NCBI GenBank assembly: GCA_028694565.1
Contig: JAQVKR010000214.1
Span: 1 to 5,407, forward strand
Direction of reading: 5' to 3'
DNA from: Gammaproteobacteria bacterium
GTDB lineage: Bacteria; Pseudomonadota; Gammaproteobacteria; DSM-26407
DNA length: 5,407 nt
Part shown: positions 1 to 5,407 of the stretch, piece by piece
How positions within the stretch are numbered: position 1 is the first letter of the stretch
Layout: each line of letters begins with the position of its first letter
Position numbers and translations under genes: made by a program
The notes under the pieces: generated by a model
The model's database searches: none
What the model was told of the DNA's origin: nothing
What the model saw: the letters and a program-made list of their open reading frames with translations, nothing else

Positions 1-1
1 T

Positions 2-487
2 CCCTACAACATGGGGCGGCTGGCCGTGCGCATGCCGGTGCTCTGCCCCTGCACCCCCCACGGCGTGATGACCCTGCTCTCCCGCACCGGGGTCGAGCTG
101 GCGGGCCTCGACGCGGTGATCGTGGGTGCCTCCAACATCGTCGGGCGGCCGATGGCCCTGGAGCTGCTCGGCGCCGGCTGCACCGTGACCGTCTGCCACA
201 GCCGCACCCGGGACCTGTCCGCCCACATCGCCCGCGCCGACCTGGTGGTGGCCGCCGTGGGCCGCCCCGGCCTCATCCGCGGCGCGTGGATCAAGCCCGG
301 GGCCATCGTCATCGACGTGGGCATGAACCGCCTGGACAACGGCAGGCTGGCCGGCGACGTGGAATTCGACGCCGCCCGCGAGCGCGCCGCCTGGATCACC
401 CCCGTCCCCGGCGGCGTCGGCCCCATGACCATCGCCACCCTGCTCGAGAACACCCTCTACGCCGCCAACGAGCTCCATCCTGACTGA
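2..487 (+). CDS. folD: FolD, bifunctional methylene-THF dehydrogenase/cyclohydrolase (3' part)
   Basis: FolD interconverts 5,10-methylene-, 5,10-methenyl- and 10-formyl-tetrahydrofolate with NADP in the cytoplasm, feeding purine and formyl-Met synthesis. The open frame enters from the left edge (first full codon at 2) and gives 161 residues ending at TGA 485-487. The visible part starts at the conserved PYN-x-GRL segment, then PCTP-x-G, then the Rossmann-type NADP site [10 protein letters not shown] (fragment residues 42-51), then IVIDVG and the C-terminal signature [11 protein letters not shown]. All are typical of the family. By comparison with the roughly 288-residue E. coli protein, about 125 N-terminal residues are missing, including the catalytic Lys/Tyr region. 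The ATG at 11 is internal, not the start, because family-conserved residues precede it. The gene is convergent with cysS, and a strong terminator follows about 110 bp downstream. The family assignment is very secure. Confidence 0.97.
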   Translation, partial: PYNMGRLAVRMPVLCPCTPHGVMTLLSRTGVELAGLDAVIVGASNIVGRPMALELLGAGCTVTVCHSRTRDLSAHIARADLVVAAVGRPGLIRGAWIKPGAIVIDVGMNRLDNGRLAGDVEFDAARERAAWITPVPGGVGPMTIATLLENTLYAANELHPD

Positions 488-493
488 ATTCCA

Positions 494-515
494 AATAGAC
501 AGGATTCACAGGATT
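494..515 (+). repeat. Left arm of inverted repeat, two 9-bp ACAGGATT-type units
   Basis: The 22 bases after the folD stop contain AATAG followed by two tandem copies of ACAGGATTy (9-bp period). Their reverse complement matches 702-723 at 21 of 22 positions. The arm begins 6 bp after the folD stop codon. The same first 12 bases (ATAGACAGGATT) recur at 5264-5275 behind lpxH. I recall similar short periodic arrays from intergenic regions of several high-GC proteobacteria. Their function is unknown to me. Confidence 0.85.
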
Positions 516-549
516 TTTATATTTGGGTTCAGAGTATCGGTCATCATTC

Positions 550-584
550 CGGTCCGTGCGCTGCAGGGGCTTTTCCCCGGACCG
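550..584. other. Stem-loop between folD and the terminator
   Basis: CGGTCCG (550-556) pairs perfectly with CGGACCG (578-584), giving a 7-bp GC-rich outer stem. An alternative inner hairpin, GGGG (566-569) with CCCC (575-578), shares base 578 with it. No T-run follows directly, so this is not a classical terminator. It may act as a 3'-end structure of the folD mRNA or as part of the repeat-flanked element around it. The structure is read by eye and has not been folded. Confidence 0.5.
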
Positions 585-597
585 ATGCCTGAAATGC

Positions 598-637
598 GAA
601 CGGCCGCGGAGAGGAGACCCCGCGGCCGTTCCGTTTT
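598..637 (+). terminator. Rho-independent terminator after folD
   Basis: GAACGGCCGCGG (598-609) pairs perfectly over 12 bp with CCGCGGCCGTTC (620-631) around a 10-base loop, followed by CGTTTT (632-637). This fits termination of the rightward folD transcript. Read on the other strand, the stem is followed only by GCATTTC, a weak U-tract. It could therefore also slow the convergent cysS transcript, but it is better oriented for folD. Confidence 0.85.
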
Positions 638-645
638 CCAATACC

Positions 646-672
646 AATCAGTGTAATCGGCGTAATCTGCGG
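646..672 (-). repeat. Short GATT array of the CCGCAGATT type
   Basis: Read on the minus strand this begins CCGCAGATTACGCCGATTAC and continues to a third GATT, giving three GATT cores at 9-bp spacing. Its first nine bases (CCGCAGATT) are identical to the start of the array at 3630-3638, so both repeat types in this window occur together here. Arrays of this kind translate into Ser-Ala-Asp-Tyr-Ala-Asp-Tyr-like strings, which should not be read as protein. Confidence 0.65.
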
Positions 673-690
673 ACAAACGGGGTTCCTTCC

Positions 691-723
691 TGAATCCCGT
701 CAATCCTGTAAATCCTGTCTATT
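691..723 (-). repeat. Right arm of inverted repeat, three 9-bp units
   Basis: On the minus strand this reads AATAG, then ACAGGATTT, ACAGGATTG and ACGGGATTC, three tandem 9-bp units. The outer 22 bp (702-723) are the inverted partner of 494-515 with one mismatch. The arm ends 6 bp before the end of cysS, mirroring the 6-bp spacing on the folD side. The two arms thus fill the convergent gap from edge to edge, enclosing 186 bp that contain two hairpins. Confidence 0.85.
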
Positions 724-729
724 AAAAAC

Positions 730-2115
730 CTACCCCCGCCGCCAGGTCGTCCCCCCGGCGCCGTCCTCGAGGATGACGCCGGCGTCCTGGAGCTGGTCGC
801 GGATGCGGTCGGCCTCGGCCCAGTCGCGCGCCTTGCGCGCCCGGGTGCGGGCGTCGATGAGCGCGTCGATGTCGCTGTCGCCCAGGCCGCCCTCCTCCGT
901 CGCCGGCGCCCCCTTGAGATAGCCTTCGTGGTCGCCCTGCAACAGGCCGAGAAGGCCGCCCAGGCGGCGCAGCTCGGCGCCGAGCGCCGCGGCCTGCGCC
1001 GGGTCGCTCTCGCGGGCGCGGTTCACGGCCGTCACCAGGTCGAACAGCACCGCCAGCGCCTCGGGGGTGTTGAAGTCGTCGTCCATCGCCGCGGCGAAGC
1101 GGGCGGCGAAATCGCCCGTGGCGGGCGTCGCCTCCGGGAGACCGCGCAGGGCCGTGTAGAGACGGGTCAGTGCGGCGCGTGCCTTGTCCAGCTGGTCGTC
1201 GGCGTAGTTCAGCGGGCTGCGGTACTGGCTGGTGAGGATGAAGTAGCGCACCTCCTCGGGGCGGTAGCGCGCCAGGATCTCGCGCACGGTGAAGAAGTTG
1301 CCCAGGGACTTGGACATCTTCTCCTCGTTCACCCGCACGAAGCCGTTGTGCAGCCAGTAGTTGACGAAGGGCTCGCCGGTGGCGCCCTCGCTCTGGGCGA
1401 TCTCGTTCTCGTGGTGGGGGAACTGCAGATCCTGGCCGCCGCCGTGGATGTCGAAATGGTTGCCGAGGCAGCAGGTGGACATGGCCGAGCACTCGATGTG
1501 CCAGCCGGGCCGCCCCGGTCCCCAGGGGGAATCCCACGCCGGCTCGCCCGGCTTGGCCGCCTTCCACAGGGCGAAGTCCAGCGGATCGTCCTTCTGCTCG
1601 CCCACCGCCACCCGCTCCCCGGCGCGCAGCTCGTCCACCTTCTTGCCCGAGAGCTTGCCGTAGTCGGGGAAGCGGCTCACGTCGTAGTAGACATCGCCGT
1701 TGGCGGCCACGTAGGCGTGGCCGTTCTCCACCAGCCGCCCGATGAGGGCGAGAATCTCGGGCATGGAGTCGGTGGCCCGCGGCTCGTGGTCGGGGCGCAG
1801 CACGCCGAGGGCATCGGCATCCTCGTGCATGGCGTCGATGAAGCGCCGGGTCAGTTCGCGGAAATCCTCCCCGCGCTCGTTGGCCCGCTGGATGATCTTG
1901 TCGTCGATGTCGGTGATGTTGCGGACGTAGTTGACCTCGAAACCGCTCGCGCGCAACCAGCGCACGATGACGTCGAACACCACCATGACCCGGGCATGCC
2001 CCAGGTGGCAGTAGTCGTACACGGTCATGCCGCACACGTACATGCGCACCTTGCCGGGCTCCAGAGGCCGGAACGGCTCCTTCTTTCGGGTCAGGGTGTT
2101 GTAGACCTGAAGCAT
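730..2115 (-). CDS. cysS: Cysteinyl-tRNA synthetase
   Basis: CysS attaches cysteine to tRNA-Cys in the cytoplasm as a class I synthetase with a catalytic zinc. The 461-residue product equals the usual length. Visible landmarks are VCGMTVYD with C28, the HIGH-type motif HLGH at 37-40, [10 protein letters not shown] at 66-75, WHIECS with C209, and [10 protein letters not shown] with H234 and E238. C28/C209/H234/E238 are the zinc ligands in E. coli numbering. KMSKS lies at 266-270, and the C-terminus GTTWRRG is typical. The start at 2115 (MLQVYNTLT) is chosen because it aligns with family N-termini and has AGGA (2126-2123) 7 bases upstream. An alternative ATG at 2136 overlaps the gltX stop as ATGA and would add seven residues. 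The gene lies 17 bp behind gltX on the same strand, so the two are probably co-transcribed. No defects are seen. Confidence 0.97.
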   Translation of the reverse strand: MLQVYNTLTRKKEPFRPLEPGKVRMYVCGMTVYDYCHLGHARVMVVFDVIVRWLRASGFEVNYVRNITDIDDKIIQRANERGEDFRELTRRFIDAMHEDADALGVLRPDHEPRATDSMPEILALIGRLVENGHAYVAANGDVYYDVSRFPDYGKLSGKKVDELRAGERVAVGEQKDDPLDFALWKAAKPGEPAWDSPWGPGRPGWHIECSAMSTCCLGNHFDIHGGGQDLQFPHHENEIAQSEGATGEPFVNYWLHNGFVRVNEEKMSKSLGNFFTVREILARYRPEEVRYFILTSQYRSPLNYADDQLDKARAALTRLYTALRGLPEATPATGDFAARFAAAMDDDFNTPEALAVLFDLVTAVNRARESDPAQAAALGAELRRLGGLLGLLQGDHEGYLKGAPATEEGGLGDSDIDALIDARTRARKARDWAEADRIRDQLQDAGVILEDGAGGTTWRRG

Positions 2116-2122
2116 CGCGATT

Positions 2123-2126
2123 TCCT
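2123..2126 (-). promoter_or_regulatory. Ribosome binding site deciding the cysS start
   Basis: AGGA on the minus strand, within ACAGGAA, sits 7 bases before the ATG at 2115. It lies inside the alternative longer reading frame, so it supports initiation at 2115 rather than at the ATGA overlap at 2136. Confidence 0.6.
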
Positions 2127-2132
2127 GTGAGT

Positions 2133-3560
2133 TCATTGATTCGATGGGGAGGCGCCCGCCGCCAGCAGCCCGGCCCGGTGCAACCGCTCCGCCACCCGGG
2201 CCGCGCCCAGCAGCAGGATCAGGCGGCCCAGCTCCGGGCCGTCCGCCTCGCCGGTGAGCGCCACCCGCAGCGGATGGAACAGGCTCCGGCCCTTGTGCCC
2301 GGTGGCCTGGCGCAGGCGGTTGGTGAAAGCCTCGGGCGCTCCCGCGGGCCAGGCCGCGGCGGCGGCGCGGAAGAACTCCGGCCCCGCCTCGCGCAGCGCC
2401 GCCTCGGCGTCCGGGCTCACCGGCAGGGGATCCCGGAACAGGATGGCGGCCCAGTAGCGGGCATCCTCCGGCATCACCACGTTGGGACGGATGGCCGCGG
2501 TGAAGTCCCTCGCCGCGCCATCGGGCACCAGCGCCCGCACCCCCGCGCCCATCCACTCCCACAGCGCCTCCCCGGAGCTGGCGCCGACGGCCGCCCGCTG
2601 CCAGTGGCGCAGCTGATCCGGGTCGAACCTGGCCGGGGCGTGGCCCAGCGCGGTAAGCCCGAAGGCCCGGCCGAGGCCGGCGAGGTCATGCAGGGTCTCG
2701 TCGGGCAGGTGGTGGCCCAAGCGGGCGAGGTAGTTGGTCACCGCCCCGGGCAGGTAGCCGTCAGCGCGCAGATCCCGCACCGAGAGGCTGCCATGGCGCT
2801 TGGACAGGGGCGCCCCGTCCTGGCCCACGATGAGGGGCAGGTGGCCATAGAGGGGGGGCGCCAGCTCCAGCGCCCGCTGCACCAGCAGCTGGCGCGGAGT
2901 GTTGGAGAGGTGATCCTCGCCGCGCAGCACGTGGGTCACGCCCATCAGCGCATCGTCCACCGCATTGCTGAACAGGAACGCCGCCGTGCCGTCGCTGCGG
3001 CGGATGACGAAATCACCCAGGTCGTCGCTGGCGAAGGACTGGGGACCGCGCACCAGGTCGTCGAAGCGGAGCGCCTCCCCAGCCGGCACCCGGAAGCGGA
3101 GGCTGGCCGGCTCGCCCCGGCCCAGGCGTTCGGCGACCGTCTCCGGGGCCAGGTGGCGGCAGGTGCCCGGGTAGCGGGGCGGCCGTCCGGCGGCGAGCTG
3201 TTCACCGCGGGCGCGATCCAGGTCCGCCGCGGTGCAGAAGCAGGGATAGGCGTCACCCTGCTCCAGCAGGCGGGCGAAGAGATCCGCGTACAGCGCCGCG
3301 CGCTCCGACTGGCGGTAGAAACCGTCCGCGTGCCCGGGCGCCGGATCCCACGCCAGCCCCAGCCAGCGGAGATCCTCCAGCAACGAGGACTCGAACGCCG
3401 CCTCCGAACGGTCCCGATCGGTGTCCTCCACCCGCAGCAGGAAGCGGCCGCCGCCGGCGCGCGCCAGCAGCGCGTTGAACAGCGCCGTGCGGGCATTGCC
3501 CAGATGCATGTGCCCGGTGGGACTGGGCGCGAAGCGGGTGACGGGAGCGTGGTCGGCCAT
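2133..3560 (-). CDS. gltX: Glutamyl-tRNA synthetase
   Basis: This class I synthetase attaches glutamate to tRNA-Glu in the cytoplasm. The 475 residues are close to the 471 of E. coli GltX. Landmarks are [18 protein letters not shown] (8-25, the HIGH region being HLGN at 19-22), [12 protein letters not shown] at 41-52, and a CxC...CxH zinc-type set (C107, C109, C134, H136). [14 protein letters not shown] lies at 211-224 and the KMSKS-type loop PLSKRHG at 251-257. Near the C-terminus [10 protein letters not shown] marks the anticodon-binding part. The length excludes the shorter tRNA-modifying GluQ-RS (about 300 residues). The first lysine of the usual KLSKR loop is proline (P251), while the second (K254) is kept. 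The start is fixed by an in-frame TAA at 3575-3573, 12 bases upstream of the ATG. No clear Shine-Dalgarno is visible. The gene is first of an apparent gltX-cysS operon. Many proteobacteria carry two GltX proteins, and which of the two this one represents cannot be told here. Confidence 0.95.
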   Translation of the reverse strand: MADHAPVTRFAPSPTGHMHLGNARTALFNALLARAGGGRFLLRVEDTDRDRSEAAFESSLLEDLRWLGLAWDPAPGHADGFYRQSERAALYADLFARLLEQGDAYPCFCTAADLDRARGEQLAAGRPPRYPGTCRHLAPETVAERLGRGEPASLRFRVPAGEALRFDDLVRGPQSFASDDLGDFVIRRSDGTAAFLFSNAVDDALMGVTHVLRGEDHLSNTPRQLLVQRALELAPPLYGHLPLIVGQDGAPLSKRHGSLSVRDLRADGYLPGAVTNYLARLGHHLPDETLHDLAGLGRAFGLTALGHAPARFDPDQLRHWQRAAVGASSGEALWEWMGAGVRALVPDGAARDFTAAIRPNVVMPEDARYWAAILFRDPLPVSPDAEAALREAGPEFFRAAAAAWPAGAPEAFTNRLRQATGHKGRSLFHPLRVALTGEADGPELGRLILLLGAARVAERLHRAGLLAAGASPSNQ

Positions 3561-3625
3561 AGGCAGCGAATGTTACCGCCCCCCAACCCTTCAAGGCCAC
3601 CTCGGATGGTGAATGAAACGCCGTG

Positions 3626-3658
3626 TTAACCGCAGATTCGCGTTGATTCCCGTGAATT
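3626..3658 (+). repeat. Left arm of second inverted repeat, 10-bp period
   Basis: After TTAACCGC come AGATTCGCGT, TGATTCCCGT and GAATTGCG, units of a 10-bp period. The 33 bp match the reverse complement of 3813-3845 at 27 positions. The leading CCGCAGATT is shared with the array at 646-672. Confidence 0.75.
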
Positions 3659-3722
3659 GCGCGTCGGATCCGGATGTCCAGGTGTCCCGCGTGGGGCATG
3701 TGGCGGAAGGAAGGCCCCGCAT

Positions 3723-3746
3723 GGCGCCCACGGGACCCGTGGCGCC
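3723..3746. other. Strong hairpin between the two repeat arms
   Basis: GGCGC-C-CACGGG (3723-3734) pairs with CCCGTG-GCGCC (3736-3746), with a single bulged C at 3728. The innermost pairs must open to give a usable loop. No U-tract follows on either strand, so it does not look like a terminator. It sits near the middle of the region enclosed by the two arms. Confidence 0.55.
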
Positions 3747-3788
3747 TTGTCCGTCCGTCCAAATCATGGCGACGTGCACAGGCAACGA

Positions 3789-3809
3789 CGGCCCCGTTAT
3801 ACCGGGCCG
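3789..3809. other. Small hairpin beside the right repeat arm
   Basis: CGGCCC (3789-3794) pairs with GGGCCG (3804-3809) around a 9-base loop, CGTTATACC. It lies just inside the right repeat arm. Its role is unknown. Confidence 0.4.
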
Positions 3810-3812
3810 GAA

Positions 3813-3845
3813 AATCCACGCCAATCCACGCGAATCCGCGGTTGA
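3813..3845 (-). repeat. Right arm of second inverted repeat, 10-bp period
   Basis: On the minus strand this reads TCAACCGC followed by GGATTCGCGT and GGATTGGCGT units, a 10-bp period. It is the inverted partner of 3626-3658 (27 of 33 positions), separated from it by 154 bp. It ends about 15 bp before the candidate promoter of the cyclophilin gene. Confidence 0.75.
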
Positions 3846-3858
3846 TCCGTTTTTACCT

Positions 3859-3887
3859 TTATCCGCCTGGAGCGATGGTCGTATCAT
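3859..3887 (+). promoter_or_regulatory. Candidate sigma-70-type promoter for the cyclophilin-lpxH pair
   Basis: TATCAT (3882-3887) matches the -10 consensus TATAAT at five of six bases. TTATCC (3859-3864), a weak -35, lies 17 bp upstream. Transcription would start near 3894, giving a leader of about 25 bases that includes the ribosome binding site. This is by eye only and the -35 is poor. Confidence 0.35.
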
Positions 3888-3906
3888 CCCTGCCCATCGG
3901 ACAACC

Positions 3907-3914
3907 GGAGGAAG
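3907..3914 (+). promoter_or_regulatory. Strong ribosome binding site deciding the secreted start
   Basis: GGAGGAAG, with GGAGG ending 7 bases before the ATG at 3919, is a near-ideal Shine-Dalgarno. It fixes the start that includes the signal peptide. It argues against both the far upstream ATG at 3613, whose frame runs through repeats, and the internal GTG at 4012 as the main start. Confidence 0.8.
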
Positions 3915-3918
3915 CGCC

Positions 3919-4515
3919 ATGCCCACACGCCGTCATCTGCTCACCGCCCTGCTGCTCCTGCCGCTGCTCGCCGGCGGCATGCTCACCGCCGCGGCCGCGG
4001 ACGCCCCGCGGGTGAAGCTCCAGACCAGCCTCGGCGACATCGTCCTGGAGCTCGATCCCGGGCGGGCGCCGGCCACGGTGGAGAACTTCCTCGCCTACGT
4101 GCGGGACGGCTTCTACGACGGGACGATCTTCCATCGCGTCATCGAGGATTTCATGATCCAGGGCGGCGGCTTCAGCGCCGGGTACGAGCGCCGGAAAACC
4201 CGGGCGCCGATCCGCAACGAGGCGGACAACGGCCTGCGGAACCTGCGCGGAACCATCGCCATGGCCCGCACCAGCGATCCCCACTCCGCCACGGCCCAGT
4301 TCTTCATCAACGTGAAGGACAACACCTTCCTCGATCACGCCGCACCGACCCCCCGCGGCTGGGGCTACTGCGTCTTCGGCCGCGTGATCGAGGGGATGGA
4401 GACCGTGGACCGGATCCGCGCCGTGGCCACCGGCGCCGGCGGCCCCTTCCCGAAGGACGCCCCCCTGGAGGCGGTGGTGATCGAGCGGGCCAGCCTGGTC
4501 GACAGCGCGGAGTAG
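3919..4515 (+). CDS. Cyclophilin-type peptidyl-prolyl cis-trans isomerase, secreted, PpiB-like
   Basis: Cyclophilins catalyse cis-trans isomerisation of Xaa-Pro bonds during protein folding. The 198-residue product begins with a signal peptide: MPTRR, a hydrophobic stretch [16 protein letters not shown] (7-22), then an AAAA cleavage region around 24-27. The mature enzyme is thus probably periplasmic. The cyclophilin domain covers about 32-195: GDIVLEL, FHRVI with R73, FMIQGGGF at 78-85, [16 protein letters not shown], and SATAQFFIN at 123-131, with the expected active-site Arg, Gln and Phe. From residue 120 onward ([22 protein letters not shown]) it is closer to cytoplasmic E. coli PpiB, as I recall that sequence, than to periplasmic PpiA. 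Its place between cysS and lpxH is also that of ppiB. It looks like the ppiB orthologue with an export signal. I leave the symbol open because ppiA and ppiB features are mixed. It lies 8 bp before lpxH and is probably co-transcribed with it. Confidence 0.94.
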   Translation: MPTRRHLLTALLLLPLLAGGMLTAAAADAPRVKLQTSLGDIVLELDPGRAPATVENFLAYVRDGFYDGTIFHRVIEDFMIQGGGFSAGYERRKTRAPIRNEADNGLRNLRGTIAMARTSDPHSATAQFFINVKDNTFLDHAAPTPRGWGYCVFGRVIEGMETVDRIRAVATGAGGPFPKDAPLEAVVIERASLVDSAE

Positions 4516-4523
4516 CCCGCGCG

Positions 4524-5264
4524 ATGGCCGTTCTGTTCATCGCCGACCTGCACCTGGATCCGGCCCGCCCGGTACTCACCCGGCTGCTGCTGGAGTTTCT
4601 CGCCGGCGACGCCCGCCGGGGCGATTCGCTCTACATCCTCGGCGATCTGTTCGAGGCCTGGGTCGGGGACGACGACGACGCCCCGCTCGCGGCCGGGGTC
4701 ACCGCCGCCCTGCGCCGCCTCGTCGCCGGCGGCGTCCCGGTCCAGGTCCAGCACGGCAACCGCGACTTCCTCCTCGGCGAGGATTTCGCCGCCGCCACCG
4801 GCTGCGCGCTGCTGCCCGAGCACGTCGTCATCGACCTCGATGGGGTCCCCACCCTGCTCATGCACGGCGACCTGCTCTGCACCGGCGACACCGGGTACCT
4901 CGCCTTCCGCGCCCAGGTGACCCGGCCCGAGTGGAAGGCCGCCATGCTCGCCCGCCCCCTGGCGCAACGCCGGGCCATCGCCGCCGGCCTGCGCGCCGAG
5001 AGCCAGGCCGCCACCACGGCGAAGGACTACGCCGCCATGGACGCCGCCCCGGACGCCGTGCTCGCCGCCCTGCGCGAGCATGGCGCCCGCCGCCTCATCC
5101 ACGGCCACACCCACCGCCCCGGCATCCATCCCCTGCCCGAAATCGCCCCCGACGCCGAGCGCATCGTCCTCGGCGACTGGCGCGACGACCGCGGCAGCGT
5201 GCTGGTCTGCGACGCCGACGGCTGCCGCCTGCGCGATGTGGTCAGCGGGGGAAGGATTGTTTGA
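4524..5264 (+). CDS. lpxH: UDP-2,3-diacylglucosamine diphosphatase LpxH
   Basis: LpxH hydrolyses UDP-2,3-diacylglucosamine to lipid X and UMP, the fourth step of lipid A synthesis, at the cytoplasmic face of the inner membrane. It is a calcineurin-like metallophosphatase using two Mn ions. The 246 residues compare with 240 in E. coli. All metal-site motifs are present at the E. coli positions: ADLH (D8, H10), LGDLFEAW (D41), HGNRDFL (N79, R80), MHGD (H114) and HGHTHRP (H195, H197). The 117-175 region (CTGDTGYLAFR... and the TTAKDYAAMD stretch) corresponds to the lipid-binding cap. The start codon follows the cyclophilin stop by 8 bp. A weak GGAG (4509-4512) overlaps the end of that gene, which suggests coupled translation. 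The stop TGA is immediately followed by, and shares its last base with, a repeat copy. In E. coli purE comes next; here an insertion sequence does. Confidence 0.96.
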   Translation: MAVLFIADLHLDPARPVLTRLLLEFLAGDARRGDSLYILGDLFEAWVGDDDDAPLAAGVTAALRRLVAGGVPVQVQHGNRDFLLGEDFAAATGCALLPEHVVIDLDGVPTLLMHGDLLCTGDTGYLAFRAQVTRPEWKAAMLARPLAQRRAIAAGLRAESQAATTAKDYAAMDAAPDAVLAALREHGARRLIHGHTHRPGIHPLPEIAPDAERIVLGDWRDDRGSVLVCDADGCRLRDVVSGGRIV

Positions 5265-5275
5265 TAGACAGGATT
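5264..5275 (+). repeat. Third copy of the ATAGACAGGATT repeat, on the lpxH stop
   Basis: ATAGACAGGATT is identical to 495-506 and to the minus strand of 722-711. It overlaps the last base of the lpxH stop codon. Only one clear unit remains before the sequence changes into the insertion-sequence end about 10 bp later. The rest of the array may lie beyond the insertion, outside the window. Confidence 0.75.
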
Positions 5276-5311
5276 TTTCAGCCTGAATTCAACTCGTAAG
5301 TGCAACTCAGT

Positions 5312-5364
5312 TTGGCGGTGAGAGGACAAGCCACGGTAGCATCATGGCCCCCTCTAACCGCCAA
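5312..5364 (+). other. Long-stem hairpin in the IS leader
   Basis: TTGGCGGTGAGAGG (5312-5325) pairs with CCTCTAACCGCCAA (5351-5364) with one mismatch over 14 positions, around a 25-base loop. It ends 4 bases before the transposase Shine-Dalgarno. Many insertion sequences carry such structures that limit transposase translation from transcripts entering from outside (here from lpxH). That role is inferred for this one. Confidence 0.65.
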
Positions 5365-5378
5365 GAAAGAGGAGCACG

Positions 5379-5407
5379 ATGAGAGGCTACACGCAGCTTG
5401 CCCAAGA
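5379..5407 (+). CDS. IS30-family transposase, N-terminal fragment
   Basis: Only the first ten residues are in the window: MRGYTQLAQE. The pattern YTQL-x-QE at the very start is characteristic of IS30-type DDE transposases, which begin with a helix-turn-helix DNA-binding region (compare YTQLTQEERYQI, recalled). The start is supported by AGAGGAG (5368-5374), 4 bases before the ATG. The rest of the gene, including the catalytic DDE residues, lies outside, so intactness cannot be judged. The family call rests on this short peptide plus the adjoining terminal sequence. Confidence 0.65.

Larger units (their letters stand above)
3561..3918. other. Divergent intergenic region between gltX and the cyclophilin gene
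   Basis: This 358-bp stretch has no gene I would defend. The open frames through it are continuations of the cyclophilin frame or shadows. It must contain the promoters for both directions. It also holds an inverted pair of GATT-periodic arms (3626-3658 and 3813-3845), two GC-rich hairpins between them, and a three-fold GTCC tandem at 3749-3760. I could not assign a convincing promoter to gltX. The minus strand has TAACAT about 12 bases before its ATG, but without a well-spaced -35. Confidence 0.7.
5284..5407 (+). mobile_element. IS30-family insertion sequence, left end (cut by window edge)
   Basis: Three signs agree. The stretch ATTCAACTCGTAAGTGCAAC (5287-5306) resembles the terminal inverted repeat of IS30 as I remember it (ATTCAA...GCAAC). 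A stem-loop follows. A reading frame with a good ribosome binding site then begins with a typical IS30 transposase N-terminus. The exact first base is uncertain; TG at 5284-5285 is my best guess. The right end, the second inverted repeat and the target duplication are outside the window. Confidence 0.7.

Noticed and set aside
506..703. Leftward 65-codon frame containing SADYADYTDW
   Set aside because: The Tyr-Ala-Asp string is what the GATT-periodic repeat gives when translated. It is a repeat artefact, not a protein.
494..723. CRISPR array
   Set aside because: The units are 9-10 bp tandem copies with no spacers, and the larger copies are inverted. There are no cas genes.
928..2130. Long rightward open frame opposite cysS (400 codons), and a 437-codon leftward frame overlapping it
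   Set aside because: Both are shadows of cysS in high-GC DNA. Their products are Arg/Gly/His/Ala-rich with no recognisable domain, while cysS is unmistakable.
2116..2136. cysS start at 2136 (ATGA overlap with the gltX stop)
   Set aside because: It is possible, but the seven added residues are not family-like, and a Shine-Dalgarno is well placed for the start at 2115.
2127..3629. 500-codon rightward open frame opposite gltX
   Set aside because: It is a shadow of gltX caused by GC-rich codon use, with low-complexity Gln/Arg/Gly composition and no family signature.
3723..3746. Terminator for gltX-cysS or for the rightward genes
   Set aside because: It lies upstream of both transcription units and has no U-tract on either strand.
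3613..3918. Upstream in-frame extension of the cyclophilin gene from ATG 3613
   Set aside because: It would read through both repeat arms and hairpins and bury the signal peptide 102 residues inside. The ribosome binding site lies at 3907-3914.

Overview
The window is high-GC DNA (visibly GC-rich with strong third-position G/C in every gene) from a Gram-negative bacterium. LpxH (lipid A synthesis) indicates an outer membrane. The gene order folD – cysS – (gltX) – cyclophilin – lpxH matches, as I recall it, the E. coli chromosomal neighbourhood lpxH–ppiB–cysS–folD. A high-GC gammaproteobacterium, perhaps of the Chromatiales/Ectothiorhodospiraceae type, is the best guess. The exact lineage is inference.

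Layout: (1) The 3' two-thirds of folD runs rightward and ends at 487. (2) A 242-bp convergent gap (488-729) holds a strong rho-independent terminator, a second hairpin, and a pair of almost perfect inverted 22-bp repeat arms built from a 9-bp GATT-type unit. (3) A leftward two-gene operon, gltX then cysS (3560 down to 730), encodes two class I aminoacyl-tRNA synthetases. (4) A 358-bp divergent gap (3561-3918) holds another pair of inverted repeat arms of a related 10-bp periodic type, two GC-rich hairpins, and a candidate promoter for the rightward genes. (5) A rightward pair follows: a secreted PpiB-like cyclophilin (3919-4515) and lpxH (4524-5264). (6) Directly on the lpxH stop codon lies a third, short copy of the first repeat. 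About 20 bp later comes the left end of an IS30-family insertion sequence whose transposase start is cut by the window edge.

The genes are housekeeping: one-carbon folate metabolism, Cys- and Glu-tRNA charging, periplasmic proline isomerisation and lipid A precursor hydrolysis. They form a conserved neighbourhood rather than a single pathway. No defence island, CRISPR array, tRNA or rRNA is seen, and I do not find a new multi-gene system. The parts that deserve a second look are the intergenic repeats (inverted arms of GATT-periodic arrays placed right against gene ends, with an IS30-type element next to one copy) and the PpiB-type cyclophilin with an added signal peptide and a possible internal start.
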